This document shows positions 24,076 to 31,540 of a DNA stretch of 35,429 bases, one piece after another. Below the pieces are notes generated by a model. It did not search any database and was not told where the DNA came from. It worked only from the letters and a program-made list of their open reading frames with translations. The stretch covers positions 1-35,429 of the forward strand of contig PMCF01000429.1 of the NCBI GenBank assembly GCA_003154115.1, read 5' to 3'. The DNA comes from Anaerolineae bacterium (GTDB lineage Bacteria > Chloroflexota > Anaerolineae > Fen-1058). Each line of letters opens with the position of its first letter. The first letter of the stretch is position 1. The position numbers and the translations under genes are program-made.

Positions 24076-25437
24076 ATGCTCACTGAAGCGATCAACTATT
24101 ATCACAGCCTGTTCAACGACGACGTGGCGCGCGAGAACGATGCGATGTTGAGCGCCGCCTTGCAGCGCGAGGGCTTATTCTTTGGCACGCGGCCCATCTG
24201 CATCGTGCTGCGTCCGCGCCTGTTGGGGGCCGAGCATTACGCTCAGTTGCAAGCCGTGTGCGGGGCCGTGGCGCAAGCCGCGCGCCAGGTGGTCAAGGTC
24301 ATGCGCTCTGATCGGGCCATGCATGATCTGATGGCGTTCACGCCCGGCGAAGAGAAACTGCTGGCCCTCGACGCGGGCTATGCCGAACCCAGCGCTTCAT
24401 CACGCCTCGATTCGTTCTTCGACAATCACACCGGCTCGCTGCAATTTGTGGAGTACAACGCCGAAAGTCCGGCGGGGATGGCTTACGAAGACGAACTGTC
24501 CGACGTGTTCCTCACACTGCCGGTGATGCAGGAGTTTGTCAGGAAATACACCGTCACCAAAATTCCCGCTGCGCCGCGCATGGTGCAGACGCTGCTGGAA
24601 AAGTTCCGCGAATGGAACCCGGCGGCGGAACCACACGCGGCCATCGTCGATTGGAAAGGCTTGCCCACGCAGGCGGAGTTTGTGCTGTTTAAGACATATT
24701 TGGAGCAGCAGGGCGTGCCCACGGTGATCTGCTCACCCGATGAGCTGACTTACCGCGATCGGATGTTGTACGTTGCCGAACAGCCCGTCAATCTGGTCTA
24801 CAAGCGGGTGTTGACGAGCGAGTTCTTGCAACGCTACGGACAAGATCACGCGCTCGATCATCCGCTGGCGCAGGCTTATCGTGATGGCACGCTTTGTCTG
24901 GTCAACAGCTTTCAGGCCAAGCCGTTACACAAGAAGATGATCTTCGGCCTGTTGAGCGATCCGGCCATGATGGATGCCGCCAGGCTCGATCGAGAAACCC
25001 AGACGATGTTGGCGAAGCATATTCCGTGGACGCGGCGTGTGCAGCAGGCGCGCACCACCTATCAGGGGCAGGAGATCGATCTGCTGAAATTTGCGCGGGA
25101 CTATCAAGATCGCTTGCTGCTCAAACCCAACGATGAATACGGCGGGAAGGGGATCACGATCGGGTGGGAGAGCAGCCCCGAAGAATGGGATGAGGCGCTG
25201 GCGGCCGCGCTGGAATCACCGTTTGTCGTGCAGGAACGCGTGCACATCGCGTATGAGGATTATCCGCAGGTTGTTGCCGGGAAGCTGCACATCGCGCGGC
25301 GTTTGGTGGACACGGATCCGTATCTGTTTGGTACAGACGTACAGGGCTGTATGACGCGTCTTTCGACGGTGACGCTGTTGAATGTCACGGCAGGGGGCGG
25401 CTCGACCGTGCCCACATTCTTGATTGCGGCGAAGTAA
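24076..25437 (+). CDS. Circularly permuted ATP-grasp (glutathionylspermidine synthase-like) ligase
   Basis: 453-residue protein of the circularly permuted ATP-grasp group. The SLQFVEYNAESPAGMAYEDE segment (about residues 121-141) is the metal/substrate-binding part found early in permuted enzymes. The ATP-binding loop comes late, at LLLKPNDEYGGKGITIG (about 345-360), followed by FVVQERV. The frame is open upstream to 23887, but that part overlaps the previous gene. ATG 24076 is chosen because GGAGAG precedes it and the protein then starts with a helical MLTEAINYYHSLF. The family makes amide bonds between a peptide or acid and an amine. It probably acts in sequence with the two other ligases here. 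Confidence 0.9.
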   Translation: MLTEAINYYHSLFNDDVARENDAMLSAALQREGLFFGTRPICIVLRPRLLGAEHYAQLQAVCGAVAQAARQVVKVMRSDRAMHDLMAFTPGEEKLLALDAGYAEPSASSRLDSFFDNHTGSLQFVEYNAESPAGMAYEDELSDVFLTLPVMQEFVRKYTVTKIPAAPRMVQTLLEKFREWNPAAEPHAAIVDWKGLPTQAEFVLFKTYLEQQGVPTVICSPDELTYRDRMLYVAEQPVNLVYKRVLTSEFLQRYGQDHALDHPLAQAYRDGTLCLVNSFQAKPLHKKMIFGLLSDPAMMDAARLDRETQTMLAKHIPWTRRVQQARTTYQGQEIDLLKFARDYQDRLLLKPNDEYGGKGITIGWESSPEEWDEALAAALESPFVVQERVHIAYEDYPQVVAGKLHIARRLVDTDPYLFGTDVQGCMTRLSTVTLLNVTAGGGSTVPTFLIAAK

Positions 25438-25469
25438 GGGCGAGGTTGCCCGCTCACAAGGAGGAGACC

Positions 25470-26615
25470 ATGAGCTACTACGATCCACTGAGCGCAGATT
25501 TTCCATTCACGTTAGGCATTGAAGAAGAATACCAGATCATCGATCCCACGACAGGCGAACTGCGGTCGTATGTCACGCAGATCCTGGAAGCGGGTCAGTT
25601 GATTTTGCAAGAGCAGCTCAAGCCCGAGATGATGCAATCGGTGGTGGAGGCAGGCACGCATGTGTGCCGCACCTCCAGCGAGGCGCGTAAAGAAATCGTG
25701 CGGTTGCGCGGCGTGATTGCGGGCCTGGCGCACAAGCAGGGCTTGACCATCGCGGCCGCCGGGACGCATCCCTTCTCGTCGTGGACGACACAGGAAGTCT
25801 ATCCGCACGAGCGTTATTACGGCGTGTTGGAAGAGATGCAAGACGCGGCGCGGCAATTGTTGATCTTCGGCATGCATGTGCATGTGAGTGTGCCCGATCC
25901 GGAAACCGGCATTCAACTGCAAAACGTGGCGCGCTATTTTCTGCCGCACCTGCTGACGCTCTCGACCAGTTCGCCGTTCTGGGAAGGACGCAATACCGGC
26001 TTCAAGTCCTACCGCTCGATCATTTTCTCCAACTTCCCGCGCACCGGTATTCCGGATCAGTTTGTGTCGTATGCGGAATTTCAGTCCTACGTCGATCTGC
26101 TGGTAAAGACGGGCTGCATCGATAACGCTAAGAAGATTTGGTGGGACGTTCGCCCGCATCCGATTTTTCATACGATCGAAACGCGCATCTGCGACATCTG
26201 CACGCGCGTCGACGAAGCGATTGCCATCGCCGCACTGATTCAGGCGATTTTCGTCAAACTGTTCTGGCTGTTTGAAAAGAACCAGAGTTTCCGGCTGTAC
26301 AATCGGTTGCTGATTAACGAGAATAAGTGGCGGGCCGTGCGTTATGGCCTGGATGGTTCCTTGATCGATTTCGGCAAGCAGCAAGCGATTCCGGCGCGCC
26401 AGCTCCTGCCGGAATTGGTGGAATTTGTCGACGAGGTGGTAGACGATTTGGGATCGCGCCAGGATGTGGAGTACGCGTACAAGATCATCGAAGAGGGGAC
26501 GAGTGCCGATCGCCAGTTGGCGACGTTCCACCGGACGGGCGGCGACTTGAAAGCGGTGGTCGATCAAATTTGCCGTGAAACGCTGGAGGGCGTCCCGACC
26601 GATCTTCCGCGCTAA
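25470..26615 (+). CDS. Carboxylate-amine ligase, GCS2/YbdK family, 381 aa
   Basis: Glutamate-cysteine ligase type 2 family enzyme (YbdK/EgtA-like), which forms a gamma-glutamyl or similar amide using ATP. TLGIEEEYQIID (E18/E20) supplies Mg ligands, followed by SVVEAGTHVCRTSSEAR, then FGMHVHVSV (about residues 132-140) and WWDVRPHPIFHTIETRICD (about 221-240), all hallmarks of the family. ATG 25470 follows AAGGAGGA. A TTG at 25446 in the same frame lies upstream of that Shine-Dalgarno and is rejected. It is the last gene of the cluster, and a hairpin follows it. YbdK-type enzymes have weak glutamate-cysteine ligase activity in vitro, so the true substrates remain open. Confidence 0.95.
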   Translation: MSYYDPLSADFPFTLGIEEEYQIIDPTTGELRSYVTQILEAGQLILQEQLKPEMMQSVVEAGTHVCRTSSEARKEIVRLRGVIAGLAHKQGLTIAAAGTHPFSSWTTQEVYPHERYYGVLEEMQDAARQLLIFGMHVHVSVPDPETGIQLQNVARYFLPHLLTLSTSSPFWEGRNTGFKSYRSIIFSNFPRTGIPDQFVSYAEFQSYVDLLVKTGCIDNAKKIWWDVRPHPIFHTIETRICDICTRVDEAIAIAALIQAIFVKLFWLFEKNQSFRLYNRLLINENKWRAVRYGLDGSLIDFGKQQAIPARQLLPELVEFVDEVVDDLGSRQDVEYAYKIIEEGTSADRQLATFHRTGGDLKAVVDQICRETLEGVPTDLPR

Positions 26616-26633
26616 GCCGAGCCACTCAGGTGA

Positions 26634-26682
26634 GGGACAACTAGGCCCGGGCTGGAGACTGCCGCCCCAGGCTAGTTGTCCC
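26634..26682 (+). terminator. Hairpin after the amidoligase cluster
   Basis: GGGACAACTAG (26634-26644) is exactly complementary to CTAGTTGTCCC (26672-26682). The interior is GC-rich and partly pairs. No U-tract follows. The right arm contains the -35 box of the next promoter, so termination and initiation share the same bases. Confidence 0.65.
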
Positions 26683-26704
26683 GCCTGTTCATTACAGGTA
26701 TAAT
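26676..26704 (+). promoter_or_regulatory. Predicted promoter of the secreted-protein genes
   Basis: A consensus TATAAT (26699-26704) is 17 nt from TTGTCC (26676-26681), which lies in the right arm of the preceding hairpin. It points to the gene starting at 26755, leaving a leader of about 44 nt. Confidence 0.75.
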
Positions 26705-26754
26705 GCTTGCAGCGTAGCATACGGATTTTATTCCGGTAGTAAGGATATGTAGGT

Positions 26755-28305
26755 ATGAAGCGGATTTCAATCTTCGCCATGCTGGTGGTCGGCCTTTGGG
26801 TGGTGCTGGCGCTGATCCCGACCACATCGGCGCAAGGTGCGCACGCGGCGCGTCAGGATCAGTCCTCATTCTTGCGGCCTGTGACAGCGGGTCAGGTCAG
26901 GCCGTTTGCTGCTCCTGATCAGATTCAGTGTACTGTCAGTATCACTACGTTCTCAAGCATACCAAACAACTACACAGCCGGGACTGCCGCTACGGTTGCC
27001 AGTTATATTGGTCTGGCGCTAGTTCCTAGCCCGACTAATCCTGTTTCTCCCACTCAACCAGTTAGTGTTGCCTCAGTCGATAACTGGTTTATCCTGGGCA
27101 ATGCTACACCTAATTTTCAGTATACTTTTCAGGCCGACCCCGAAGGAAGCGGCAACTATAACATTGGCATGGAGATCTATTCTGGCTCTCCGGGGACATT
27201 GGCCCTTGTCGCTAACAATGTAGACACGAGTGATGGTAATGGGGCCAAGATCACGACAGCGTTTACCGGCTTAGGCCCATACTATATTCGCATCTTCCAG
27301 ATTAGTTCTTATTGTTCCGGTGGCACCTATAGACTTATCTACAGCTCTGTCGCGCCGACGGCCACGTCCAGTAAAACGCCGAAGCCGACCAATACCACAG
27401 GCCCGTCGCCGACGCCGTACGCCGGGGCGCCGAATGTCGATCGGTTTGAGCCGAACAATAGCTTCGACACGGCCACCACCATTGGCCTTAACGTCAAGTA
27501 TGACAAGCTCAACTTTGTGCAATGGGACCAGACCTCCGACGAATGGGATAATGATTATTTCAAGGTGCGGGTGAAGCCAGGTATGTTGGTTACATGTCGG
27601 ACGATGGATTTAACGGCCGGCACCGATACGAATTTGATCTTGTATGACAACGATCGGAATGGCATCAACGGCAACGACGATGTCAATCGGGCGGCCGGTG
27701 ATTTGAGCAGCAGCGTCTCGTACTACGTCACGTTCGAAGGCTGGTTGTATAGCCTGGTGGGCGAGGGGTTCACTCGACCGTTGGCCGAGCAAGCCGTGAC
27801 CGGTTATAGCTATGAATGCACTATTGGCACACAATTCACACCCACGCCCGCACCCACGCCGACGGATGCGCCTAACGCGCCCACCCGCACGCCCGTCACA
27901 CCCGTCCCGCCGACCCCGACGGAGACACTCATCCCTACGCCGACCTTGACGCCCACGCCGCCCTTTGTCAAAGTCGAGCCGCTGCCGACGGCCACTTCGC
28001 CCGGTCTGCCCATGTCACAAGTGCCGGTGAGTTTGTTGACCTATTATGATGCCAATAACAGCAACAAGTACGATCCCGGCGAAGGCATCGTGGGCATTTC
28101 GGCGCGCGTGATCGATTTGACCACGGGCAAACTGCTGGCCCAAGGGTTGACGGATGAAACCGGGCGTGTCGCCTTTACGGTCAGCGCGCCGGGCGCCGTC
28201 CAGCTGGTGGTGCCCTATCTGAGTTTCAGCGACATTATCTTGCCATCGGGCAAAGCGGTTACCGTTCGTGTCAGCGGACGTGATCTGCCTCGTGCTATCC
28301 CGTAA
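26755..28305 (+). CDS. Secreted protein with PPC-like domains and SdrD-B-like C-terminus
   Basis: Exported 516-residue protein. The signal peptide is residues 1-27, with likely cleavage after TSA. Two pre-peptidase-C-terminal-like beta domains follow. The first (about 60-200) ends PYYIRIFQISSYCSGGTYRLIY. The second (about 224-361) begins DRFEPNNSFDTATTI and contains WDNDYFKVRV and DTNLILYDND. A Thr/Pro linker of about 60 residues leads to an SdrD-B/Cna-like domain (YYDANNSNKYDPGEG to FSDIIL). The absence of an LPXTG or TM segment suggests it is released or held by a partner. The DNA for the first domain (about 26930-27350) is near 50% GC, while the rest is near 60%. No enzymatic motif is visible. 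Confidence 0.85.
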   Translation: MKRISIFAMLVVGLWVVLALIPTTSAQGAHAARQDQSSFLRPVTAGQVRPFAAPDQIQCTVSITTFSSIPNNYTAGTAATVASYIGLALVPSPTNPVSPTQPVSVASVDNWFILGNATPNFQYTFQADPEGSGNYNIGMEIYSGSPGTLALVANNVDTSDGNGAKITTAFTGLGPYYIRIFQISSYCSGGTYRLIYSSVAPTATSSKTPKPTNTTGPSPTPYAGAPNVDRFEPNNSFDTATTIGLNVKYDKLNFVQWDQTSDEWDNDYFKVRVKPGMLVTCRTMDLTAGTDTNLILYDNDRNGINGNDDVNRAAGDLSSSVSYYVTFEGWLYSLVGEGFTRPLAEQAVTGYSYECTIGTQFTPTPAPTPTDAPNAPTRTPVTPVPPTPTETLIPTPTLTPTPPFVKVEPLPTATSPGLPMSQVPVSLLTYYDANNSNKYDPGEGIVGISARVIDLTTGKLLAQGLTDETGRVAFTVSAPGAVQLVVPYLSFSDIILPSGKAVTVRVSGRDLPRAIP

Positions 28306-28322
28306 GTTGGAGTTACTTCTGC

Positions 28323-29714
28323 ATGTCTATCCCGCCCCCTTCGGGCAGTGGTAATGCGGCTGGGCCGCTGCCGCCTGCGCCGCGTCCCGTTCAATCAACC
28401 AGTCTGATCGATCGTTTGAAATCCTCATGGGGCGATTCCTCCAAACGGCCTATGCTGATTTTTGGTTTTGCCGCCGTGGGTGTTGCCGTAGTTCTGTTGC
28501 TCGTCTCGGTGCTGCAGCTCGTCGCTCCAGCCGAACCAATGCCGCCAGTCCCCACCCCGACCGTAGATTATGGCGTAAATGTCCCACCGCCGCAGCCAGC
28601 GGCCAGTGTTCCCAGGAAACTCTACGTGCGCGATCGCACCTTTGAGGTTACGCCCGTGGCCGTGCCAAAAGGGAATTGGACGGCGACGGCCAGTGATGGC
28701 AATGTCGAGTGGGTGTTTGGCTCGCTCGTGAATTACTTGATCGGTTTGCCGGGATCGCAGGAAAACAAAGACCTGCTGCAGGCATTGAGCGAGGCGGACA
28801 AGATCACCATCGAAAAGTCAGATGGGCAAACGTTGGAGTTTAAGTTCGGTGAACGAAAATCGGTTTCACCGCAAAGCAAAGAAGTCTTTGCGCAGCAACG
28901 CCCCGGTTTGACCCTGGTTTTATTGGGCGCTGATGGCGAGCAGCGCCTGGTCGTCACAGCCGAATATGACGCCGGAAGCGAAGCGAATAAGTCGGTTCCC
29001 AGCAAGACGGTCGCCATCAACACGCCGATAGAAATCGGGCCGGTGCGCGTGAAAGTGCTCAACGGTCGGCTGGTGGAAAACGCGCCCGGCATTCCCGTGG
29101 GCAGTGCTTTCTACCTGGTCGATTTCACCGTCGAAAACATGGGCAACGATACGATCAATGTGGCCGACTTCGTATTTGAATTGCGCGACTATGCCGGGCA
29201 GAAATACAAATTATCTAACACCGCCAGCAAGCTGGGTCCCAATCCGCCGCCGATCGGTCAGCTGCTGCCCGGTCTCAGTTCAACCTTCATGTCGGGTTTT
29301 GAAGTCCCCAGCAATATCACCGGGCCGGTTTTGACTTGGGGCTTCAAGCCGGAGGCTTCCTTTGGCGGGCAAGCCACCGTGGCCGTTCCGCTCGTCGGTT
29401 CCACGCCCACGCCCGATCCGCGTTCGCAAACGCACGTGCAGATCACGCAGGCCTACTTCTCGCCCGATCAAACTGAGTTAATCATCGCGGGTGGTATTGG
29501 CAATCCGACCAATGCGCTCGTCCTGGTCAATCCATCCGACATCGTTCTGAGTACACCCGATGGCGTCCTGGCCACGTTGATGCGTGCCGAGCCGGCACTG
29601 CCCTGGCGTATCGGCCCCACCGACAGTGTGAATTTCACACTCCACTTCAGCCGCTTGCCATCCAACCAGAGCATTCTCAAAATACTCAACAACTCGTTTA
29701 AGTTGTCCTTCTAG
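28323..29714 (+). CDS. Membrane-anchored protein with DUF4352-like domain, 463 aa
   Basis: A short Pro-rich cytoplasmic N-terminus is followed by one TM helix (about residues 43-64, LIFGFAAVGVAVVLLLVSVL), and the rest is outside the cell. After a Pro-rich linker, the region 95-215 holds an unrecognised domain. Residues about 225-355 resemble the DUF4352 immunoglobulin-like fold (VGSAFYLVDFTVENMGNDTINV, then FELRDYAGQKYKLS and LLPGLSSTFMSGFEVP), which is common in bacterial surface proteins. A similar beta region closes the C-terminus. It starts 17 bp after the PPC-domain gene and is probably co-transcribed with it. A structural or sensory role at the surface is likely, without further detail. 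Confidence 0.8.
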   Translation: MSIPPPSGSGNAAGPLPPAPRPVQSTSLIDRLKSSWGDSSKRPMLIFGFAAVGVAVVLLLVSVLQLVAPAEPMPPVPTPTVDYGVNVPPPQPAASVPRKLYVRDRTFEVTPVAVPKGNWTATASDGNVEWVFGSLVNYLIGLPGSQENKDLLQALSEADKITIEKSDGQTLEFKFGERKSVSPQSKEVFAQQRPGLTLVLLGADGEQRLVVTAEYDAGSEANKSVPSKTVAINTPIEIGPVRVKVLNGRLVENAPGIPVGSAFYLVDFTVENMGNDTINVADFVFELRDYAGQKYKLSNTASKLGPNPPPIGQLLPGLSSTFMSGFEVPSNITGPVLTWGFKPEASFGGQATVAVPLVGSTPTPDPRSQTHVQITQAYFSPDQTELIIAGGIGNPTNALVLVNPSDIVLSTPDGVLATLMRAEPALPWRIGPTDSVNFTLHFSRLPSNQSILKILNNSFKLSF

Positions 29715-29726
29715 TCAATACACCGG

Positions 29727-29749
29727 CCGGGTTTCGATCAGAGACCCGG
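29727..29749 (+). terminator. Hairpin between the DUF4352-like and lipoprotein genes
   Basis: CCGGGTTTC (29727-29735) pairs with GAGACCCGG (29741-29749), nine pairs with one G-U, around a 5-nt loop. TTGTG follows. It may attenuate transcription between the two genes or stabilise the upstream mRNA end. The next gene has its own Shine-Dalgarno (AGGAGG) at 29760-29765. Confidence 0.5.
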
Positions 29750-29771
29750 TTGTGCTAACAGGAGGTGGAAC

Positions 29772-30542
29772 ATGACTTGGTACGCGCGCCTATGGCTGAT
29801 CGGGTTGATATGGAGCGTTACCGCGTGTGCGAGCAACCCACCTCCACCAACGATTGAAACTGTTCCGGTGTCGAGCCCAACACCGAGCGCTACGGCCACT
29901 TTCACCCGATCGCCTGTGCCGTCCCCGGCGGTTGCTGCAACCAGCCTGCCGACCTTGCCGCCAGTCACGGCGACTCAGCCGCTCGCTACACCGACTCCAC
30001 GCCCGATCGTTTCGTCGCCCACCCCGTCGATCAAAGTCTCGCCGACTTCCACGCCGTTGACCTGCCCACCCTGGCCTACTCCAACAGCGATCGATACCCC
30101 GGCGGCCGTACAACATTTCGAACGTGGGCTGATGTTCTGGCTGCAAGCCAGGAATGAAATCTGGGCGCTGCTCAATTCTCCGACGGAAAAACAATTTTAT
30201 TGGCGCACATTGCCTAATCTATGGGTTGAGGGCACGCCGGAAATTCCTGCTAACGGCCTCACACCACCAGTCAAACGTTACGTGCCGGTGCGCGGTTTTG
30301 GTCAAGCCTGGTTTGCCGGCGGCGGGCTTGCCTCACAGCCACTGCGTGATGATTTAGGCTGGGCCATTGACGAAGAAGCCGGATTCAGCACCACGCTGAC
30401 TTACTACCCGCAGGGCTTCTATACACCCGATTGTACGTGGGAGCCGAAATCGGGCATCTACGAATTGAAGGACAATCACGGTCAGGTGTTTCAATTCGTC
30501 GGGGCGGGCGGTATCGCCAAACTAATGAACAATGATCAATGA
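29772..30542 (+). CDS. Lipoprotein with Pro/Thr-rich linker, 256 aa
   Basis: The signal peptide ends with VTAC, placing the lipidated Cys at residue 19. Residues 20-100 are a Ser/Thr/Pro linker. The C-terminal domain (about 97-250) contains HFERGLMFWLQARNEIWAL, GFGQAWF and LGWAIDEEAGF, a pattern I have seen in surface proteins of Chloroflexota but cannot name. ATG 29772 follows AGGAGGTGG. The last four residues (NNDQ) and the stop codon are supplied by the AATGATCAATGATC repeat at 30527-30547, so the repeat has probably reset the gene's 3' end. It closes a set of three exported proteins with the genes at 26755 and 28323. Confidence 0.85.
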   Translation: MTWYARLWLIGLIWSVTACASNPPPPTIETVPVSSPTPSATATFTRSPVPSPAVAATSLPTLPPVTATQPLATPTPRPIVSSPTPSIKVSPTSTPLTCPPWPTPTAIDTPAAVQHFERGLMFWLQARNEIWALLNSPTEKQFYWRTLPNLWVEGTPEIPANGLTPPVKRYVPVRGFGQAWFAGGGLASQPLRDDLGWAIDEEAGFSTTLTYYPQGFYTPDCTWEPKSGIYELKDNHGQVFQFVGAGGIAKLMNNDQ

Positions 30543-30547
30543 TCAAT
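30527..30547. repeat. 21-nt word repeat, exact copy of 22939-22959
   Basis: The same 21-mer built on AATGATCAATGATC occurs here and after the esterase gene. Here it overlaps the 3' end of the lipoprotein gene and ends 25 nt before the start of the dehydrogenase gene. Both copies are in the same orientation relative to transcription. Confidence 0.8.
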
Positions 30548-30571
30548 TCACAATGAGGGATGAAGAGTACG

Positions 30572-31537
30572 ATGATCCATGCTCACGTTCTTGAAGACTT
30601 CGACGATCAGACTATTGCAAAGTTGCGCTCAAATCTGATGGCGTCTGTCCAGCTAACGAATGGTTCAGAGATTCCCCCAGGCATTCACATTTTGATTGGC
30701 GGTCGACCTACGCGTGAGCAGCTCGCCGCCTGTCCCAACTTGCGGGCCATCATCGTGCCGTGGGCGGGTGTGCCGGAAAACACACGCGACTTGCTGCATG
30801 ACTTTCCGCAGGTGACCGTGCACAACTTGCATCACAACGCGGCCGCCACGGCCGAGATGGCGCTGGCCCTGTTATTCGCGGCGGCGAAGTTCATCGTTCC
30901 GCTCGATCAGAAGTTGCGCGCGAATGATTGGACACCCCGTTACGCGCCCTCCCGATCGATCGGGCTGGACGGCAAGACGGCGTTGATTATCGGCTACGGG
31001 CAGATCGGGCAGCGGGTCGGTCGGGTGTGTCGGGCGTTGGGCATGAGCGTGATCGCCACGCGGCGTCAGCAGCTTGAATCAGATGATGTCGCTGAAGTTC
31101 ATTCAACATCGGACTTGCCGCAACTGCTGCCGCGCGCGCAGGTGCTGATCATCACTGCGCCATTGACCCCCGAGACGAGGGGCTTGATCGGAGAAAAGGA
31201 ACTCGCAGCCTTGCCGCGCGGAGCGGTGCTAGTGAATGTGGGCCGCGGCACGATCGTCGATGAAGCCGCGTTGTATCAAGCCTTGAAGAATGGGCCGTTG
31301 GCTGCAGCTGGTCTTGATGTCTGGTACAACTATCCCAAGGATGAAGCCTCACAGGCCAACACACCCCCGTCACAGTATCCCTTCGGCGAACTCGATAACG
31401 TCGTGCTGAGTCCGCATCGCGGCGGCGACGAGATGGATATCGATATGGCGCGCATGCAGCATCTGGCTGATCTGCTCAACGCGGCGGCCCGTGGGGATGA
31501 GATGCCCAATCGGGTGAACATTGAAGCGGGATATTGA
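30572..31537 (+). CDS. D-2-hydroxyacid dehydrogenase family protein, 321 aa
   Basis: NAD(P)-dependent oxidoreductase of the D-isomer 2-hydroxyacid dehydrogenase family. The Rossmann motif is GYGQIGQRVG at 141-150. R225 in VNVGRGTIVD and H282 in SPHRGGDE are the substrate-binding Arg and catalytic His, spaced 57 residues apart as in the family. The catalytic Glu expected 29 residues after the Arg is Y254 (in DVWYNYP), so the usual Glu-His pair is missing. ATG 30572 is preferred because GAGGGA lies at 30555-30560; an ATG at 30560 overlaps it. The stop codon TGA (31535-31537) lies within the 9-bp duplication made by the insertion sequence downstream. The substrate is unknown. Confidence 0.9.
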   Translation: MIHAHVLEDFDDQTIAKLRSNLMASVQLTNGSEIPPGIHILIGGRPTREQLAACPNLRAIIVPWAGVPENTRDLLHDFPQVTVHNLHHNAAATAEMALALLFAAAKFIVPLDQKLRANDWTPRYAPSRSIGLDGKTALIIGYGQIGQRVGRVCRALGMSVIATRRQQLESDDVAEVHSTSDLPQLLPRAQVLIITAPLTPETRGLIGEKELAALPRGAVLVNVGRGTIVDEAALYQALKNGPLAAAGLDVWYNYPKDEASQANTPPSQYPFGELDNVVLSPHRGGDEMDIDMARMQHLADLLNAAARGDEMPNRVNIEAGY

Positions 31538-31540
31538 TTA
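31532..31540. repeat. Left copy of 9-bp target-site duplication
   Basis: TATTGATTA. It includes the last sense codon (TAT) and the TGA stop of the D-2-hydroxyacid dehydrogenase gene. Confidence 0.93.

Noticed and set aside
25512-26825. 437-codon open frame on the minus strand across the GCS2 gene
   Set aside because: The plus strand has all GCS2 motifs. The antisense product has no recognisable features and would start inside the next gene.
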